A DNA stretch of 64,000 nt from Rohdeia mirabilis (GTDB taxonomy: Bacteria; Planctomycetota; UBA1135; GCA-002686595), in contig CP036290.1 of NCBI GenBank assembly GCA_007750655.1, positions 372,001 to 436,000 on the forward strand. Reading direction: 5' to 3'. Numbering within the stretch: position 1 is the stretch's first letter; every line of letters begins with the position of its first letter. The position numbers were made by a program, and so were the translations under genes. Of this stretch, positions 61,814-64,000 are shown piece after piece. Under the pieces are notes generated by a model, which saw only the letters and a list, made by a program, of their open reading frames with translations, was not told where the DNA came from and searched no databases.

Positions 61814-62962
61814 ATGCAGCACGTTCCCGTCCACTCGTCGGGCGTCGGTCGGCGCCAGTTCGTCGCCGCCGCCGCTTCCGCCGCCACCTTCGCTTCGTTC
61901 GGTCTCGGTGGAGCGCCCGCCGCCCGCGCTCAGGAGGGTGGACGCGCCTCCAGCGGCGGCGGCACGAGGAAGAAGGTCCTCGTCCTCGGCGGCACCGGAT
62001 TCCTCGGTCCGCACACGGTGCGTGCCTGCATCGCCAAGGGGTGGGAGGTGACGCTGTTCAACCGCGGGCGCACGAACACCGATCTGTTCCCCGACCTCGA
62101 GAAGCTCGAGGGAGATCGCGATCCCGACAAGGGCGACGGCTTGAAGGCGCTCGAAGGCGATCGGCGCTGGGACGTGGTCATCGACACCAGCTCCTACGTG
62201 CCGCGGATCGCGCGCGCTTCGGTCGACCTGCTGAAGGATCGGATCGGGCAGTACCTCTTGGTCTCGACCGTCTCGGTCTACGCGAGCATGGAGGAGCCGG
62301 ACCAGGACGAATCGGCGGAGCTCGCGACGGTCGAGGACGAGACGTCCGAGAACGTCAACATGTACTACGGCGCGCTGAAGGCGCTCTGCGAGCAGGTGGC
62401 CGAGGAGCTGATGCCCGGTCGCGTGCACGTGGTGCGGCCCGGACTCATCGTGGGCCCGGGCGATCCGACGCACCGCTTCACCTACTGGCCCGTGCGCGTG
62501 CGCGACGGTGGGGAGGTCCTCGCGCCGGGCCAGCTCGACGACCCGGTGCAGTACATCGACGTGCGCGACCTGGCCGATTTCATGGTGCGCGCGTGCGACG
62601 AGGGTCTGATGGGCATCTACAACGCCGTCGGCCCTGAGTACGGACAGACGATCGCGGGACTCGTCTACGGCTGTCGCGCGGCCTGCAAGAGCGACGCGCG
62701 CTTCACCTGGGTGCCGATGGAGGGGTTGCAAGAGCTCGGCGTGCAGCCCTGGTCGGACATGCCCATGTGGACCGGCGGCATGGGCATCGACCGCATGGAC
62801 GGATCGAAGGCCTGGAAGGCGGGGCTGACGTCGCGCCCGCTGGCCGAGACCGTCACGGCCACGCTCGAGTCCTGGGACGGGATGTCCGACGAGCAGCGGG
62901 CGCGCCGCTGGGGCATCACGCGCGAGCGCGAGGCCGAGGCACTCGCGAAGTGGGCGAAGTGA
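61814..62962 (+). CDS. NAD-dependent epimerase/dehydratase-like protein with Tat signal
   Basis: The 382-residue protein has a twin-arginine signal (GVGRRQFVAAAASAATFAS, Arg13-Arg14), so it is exported folded with its cofactor. The Rossmann domain begins VLVLGGTGFLG (55-65). The catalytic YYGALK (Tyr and Lys of the extended SDR Y-x-x-x-K) lies in ...MYYGALKALCEQ. Residues after HVVRPGLIVGPGD match the sugar-nucleotide-type epimerase fold. Periplasmic Tat-exported epimerase-like proteins are known in Planctomycetota. The substrate is unknown. Its stop codon overlaps the left end of palindrome copy 2. Confidence 0.88.
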   Translation: MQHVPVHSSGVGRRQFVAAAASAATFASFGLGGAPAARAQEGGRASSGGGTRKKVLVLGGTGFLGPHTVRACIAKGWEVTLFNRGRTNTDLFPDLEKLEGDRDPDKGDGLKALEGDRRWDVVIDTSSYVPRIARASVDLLKDRIGQYLLVSTVSVYASMEEPDQDESAELATVEDETSENVNMYYGALKALCEQVAEELMPGRVHVVRPGLIVGPGDPTHRFTYWPVRVRDGGEVLAPGQLDDPVQYIDVRDLADFMVRACDEGLMGIYNAVGPEYGQTIAGLVYGCRAACKSDARFTWVPMEGLQELGVQPWSDMPMWTGGMGIDRMDGSKAWKAGLTSRPLAETVTATLESWDGMSDEQRARRWGITREREAEALAKWAK

Positions 62963-63067
62963 TCGGTACGGCGTCAGGCACGAAAGTGCCACCTGCCGCG
63001 CCACGTCGCTGCGAATCGCAGCGACGTGGCGGCAGGTGGCACTTTCGTGCCTGACGCCGTACCGATC
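62961..63067. repeat. Long palindromic repeat, copy 2 (52-54 bp arms)
   Basis: The arms 62961-63014 and 63016-63067 are reverse complements over their whole length except a 2-nt bulge (GC) in the left arm, with a single-base centre. The outer part shares TACGGCGTCAGGCACG and TGCCACCTGCCGC with copy 1, but the inner part is different and fully paired. It starts inside the stop codon of the epimerase gene and ends 15 bp before the DUF4212 start. Confidence 0.87.
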
Positions 63068-63082
63068 GGTAGGCTCGCGGGC

Positions 63083-63363
63083 ATGTCCCTGGAACCCCGC
63101 CCCGACGCGACCGGCGCCCAACTCGCCGACTACTGGCGCGCGAACCTGCGCTGCGTCGCGCTGTTGCTCTCGATCTGGTTCGCCGTGTCCTTCGGGGGCG
63201 GCATCCTGTTCGTCGACGAGCTGAACGCCATTCGCCTGCCCGGCACCGGCTTCAAGCTCGGCTTCTGGTTCGCGCAGTCCGGCTCGATCTACGTCTTCGT
63301 GGCGTTGATCTTCGTCTACGCCTGGTGGATGAACCGCCTCGACCGGCGCTTCGGAGTGGACGA

Positions 63364-63367
<4 letters not shown>
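63083..63367 (+). CDS. DUF4212 small subunit of sodium/solute symporter
   Basis: The 94-residue protein, [20 protein letters not shown], has two membrane segments (about 26-47 and 60-82, [12 protein letters not shown] and [14 protein letters not shown]) and a conserved WRxNLR start and final RLDRRFGV. This is DUF4212 (also called small subunit of sodium/substrate symporter), always next to a VC_2705-type SSS symporter. The stop overlaps the next ATG as ATGA, so they are translationally coupled. The function of the small subunit is unknown. Confidence 0.92.

Positions 63368-64000
<633 letters not shown>

Noticed and set aside
61541..63121. A 1.5-kb upstream extension of the NTT-like carrier reading frame
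   Set aside because: It runs antisense through the epimerase gene and the palindrome, and no membrane-protein-like sequence occurs before the first helix.

Overview
The window is very GC-rich DNA from a Gram-negative bacterium with an outer membrane: it encodes an LpxR-like lipid A deacylase and many lipoproteins and signal-peptide proteins. The gene content points to a marine member of the Planctomycetota or a close relative. The signs are several large secreted FG-GAP/VCBS proteins, many secreted proteins of unknown function, an ulvan-lyase-like beta-propeller, few Shine-Dalgarno sequences and frequent GTG starts. This assignment is inferred from gene content; no rRNA or tRNA gene was seen, and no CRISPR array.

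Layout. 1-10 kb: a partial unknown gene, two Fic proteins (AMPylator family), two members of a three-member secreted family, a large secreted beta-propeller and a bPH2 membrane protein. 10-23 kb: an alpha/beta hydrolase, a Gly-rich RRM RNA-binding protein, a formyltransferase, a secreted phytase-like protein, an M14 peptidase, a tandem double nucleotidyltransferase and an MscS channel. 23-31 kb: a DUF1328/lipoprotein pair, a beta-helix protein, a SelW-like selenoprotein, an FG-GAP protein whose frame crosses an in-frame UGA, a VOC protein, a pilin-like protein and a methyltransferase. 31-36 kb: two tandem FG-GAP proteins. 36-42 kb: a selenocysteine formate dehydrogenase coupled by a 4-nt overlap to a 2-oxoglutarate oxygenase, then secreted and membrane proteins. 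42-52 kb: secreted proteins, a sulfatase-like lipoprotein, an SDR/hydrolase pair, a MITE-like element, a UbiA prenyltransferase and a NuoEF-type dehydrogenase subunit. 52-64 kb: an ArfB-like release factor, the LpxR homologue, a polysaccharide-lyase-like protein, an FG-GAP protein, an AbgT transporter, an NTT/MFS carrier, a Tat-exported epimerase and the DUF4212/sodium-solute symporter pair that runs off the right edge.

The most notable content is selenium biology. Three minus-strand genes within about 13.5 kb carry an in-frame TGA, and each TGA is followed by a short hairpin at the bacterial SECIS position. They are formate dehydrogenase (NCSRS-U-HAPT), a SelW/Rdx-like protein (CVRU) and an FG-GAP repeat protein (NW-U-CIGMC). 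The first two share the hairpin core CCGGUCUGG. The FG-GAP case would be a new selenoprotein family. Standard gene callers would split formate dehydrogenase and the FG-GAP protein and miss the SelW-like gene.

Other structure not explained by genes: two related, nearly perfect long palindromes (52.1 kb and 63.0 kb), a 197-bp element with perfect 20-bp inverted ends in a CTAG context, and a nested two-stem palindrome at 24.2 kb.
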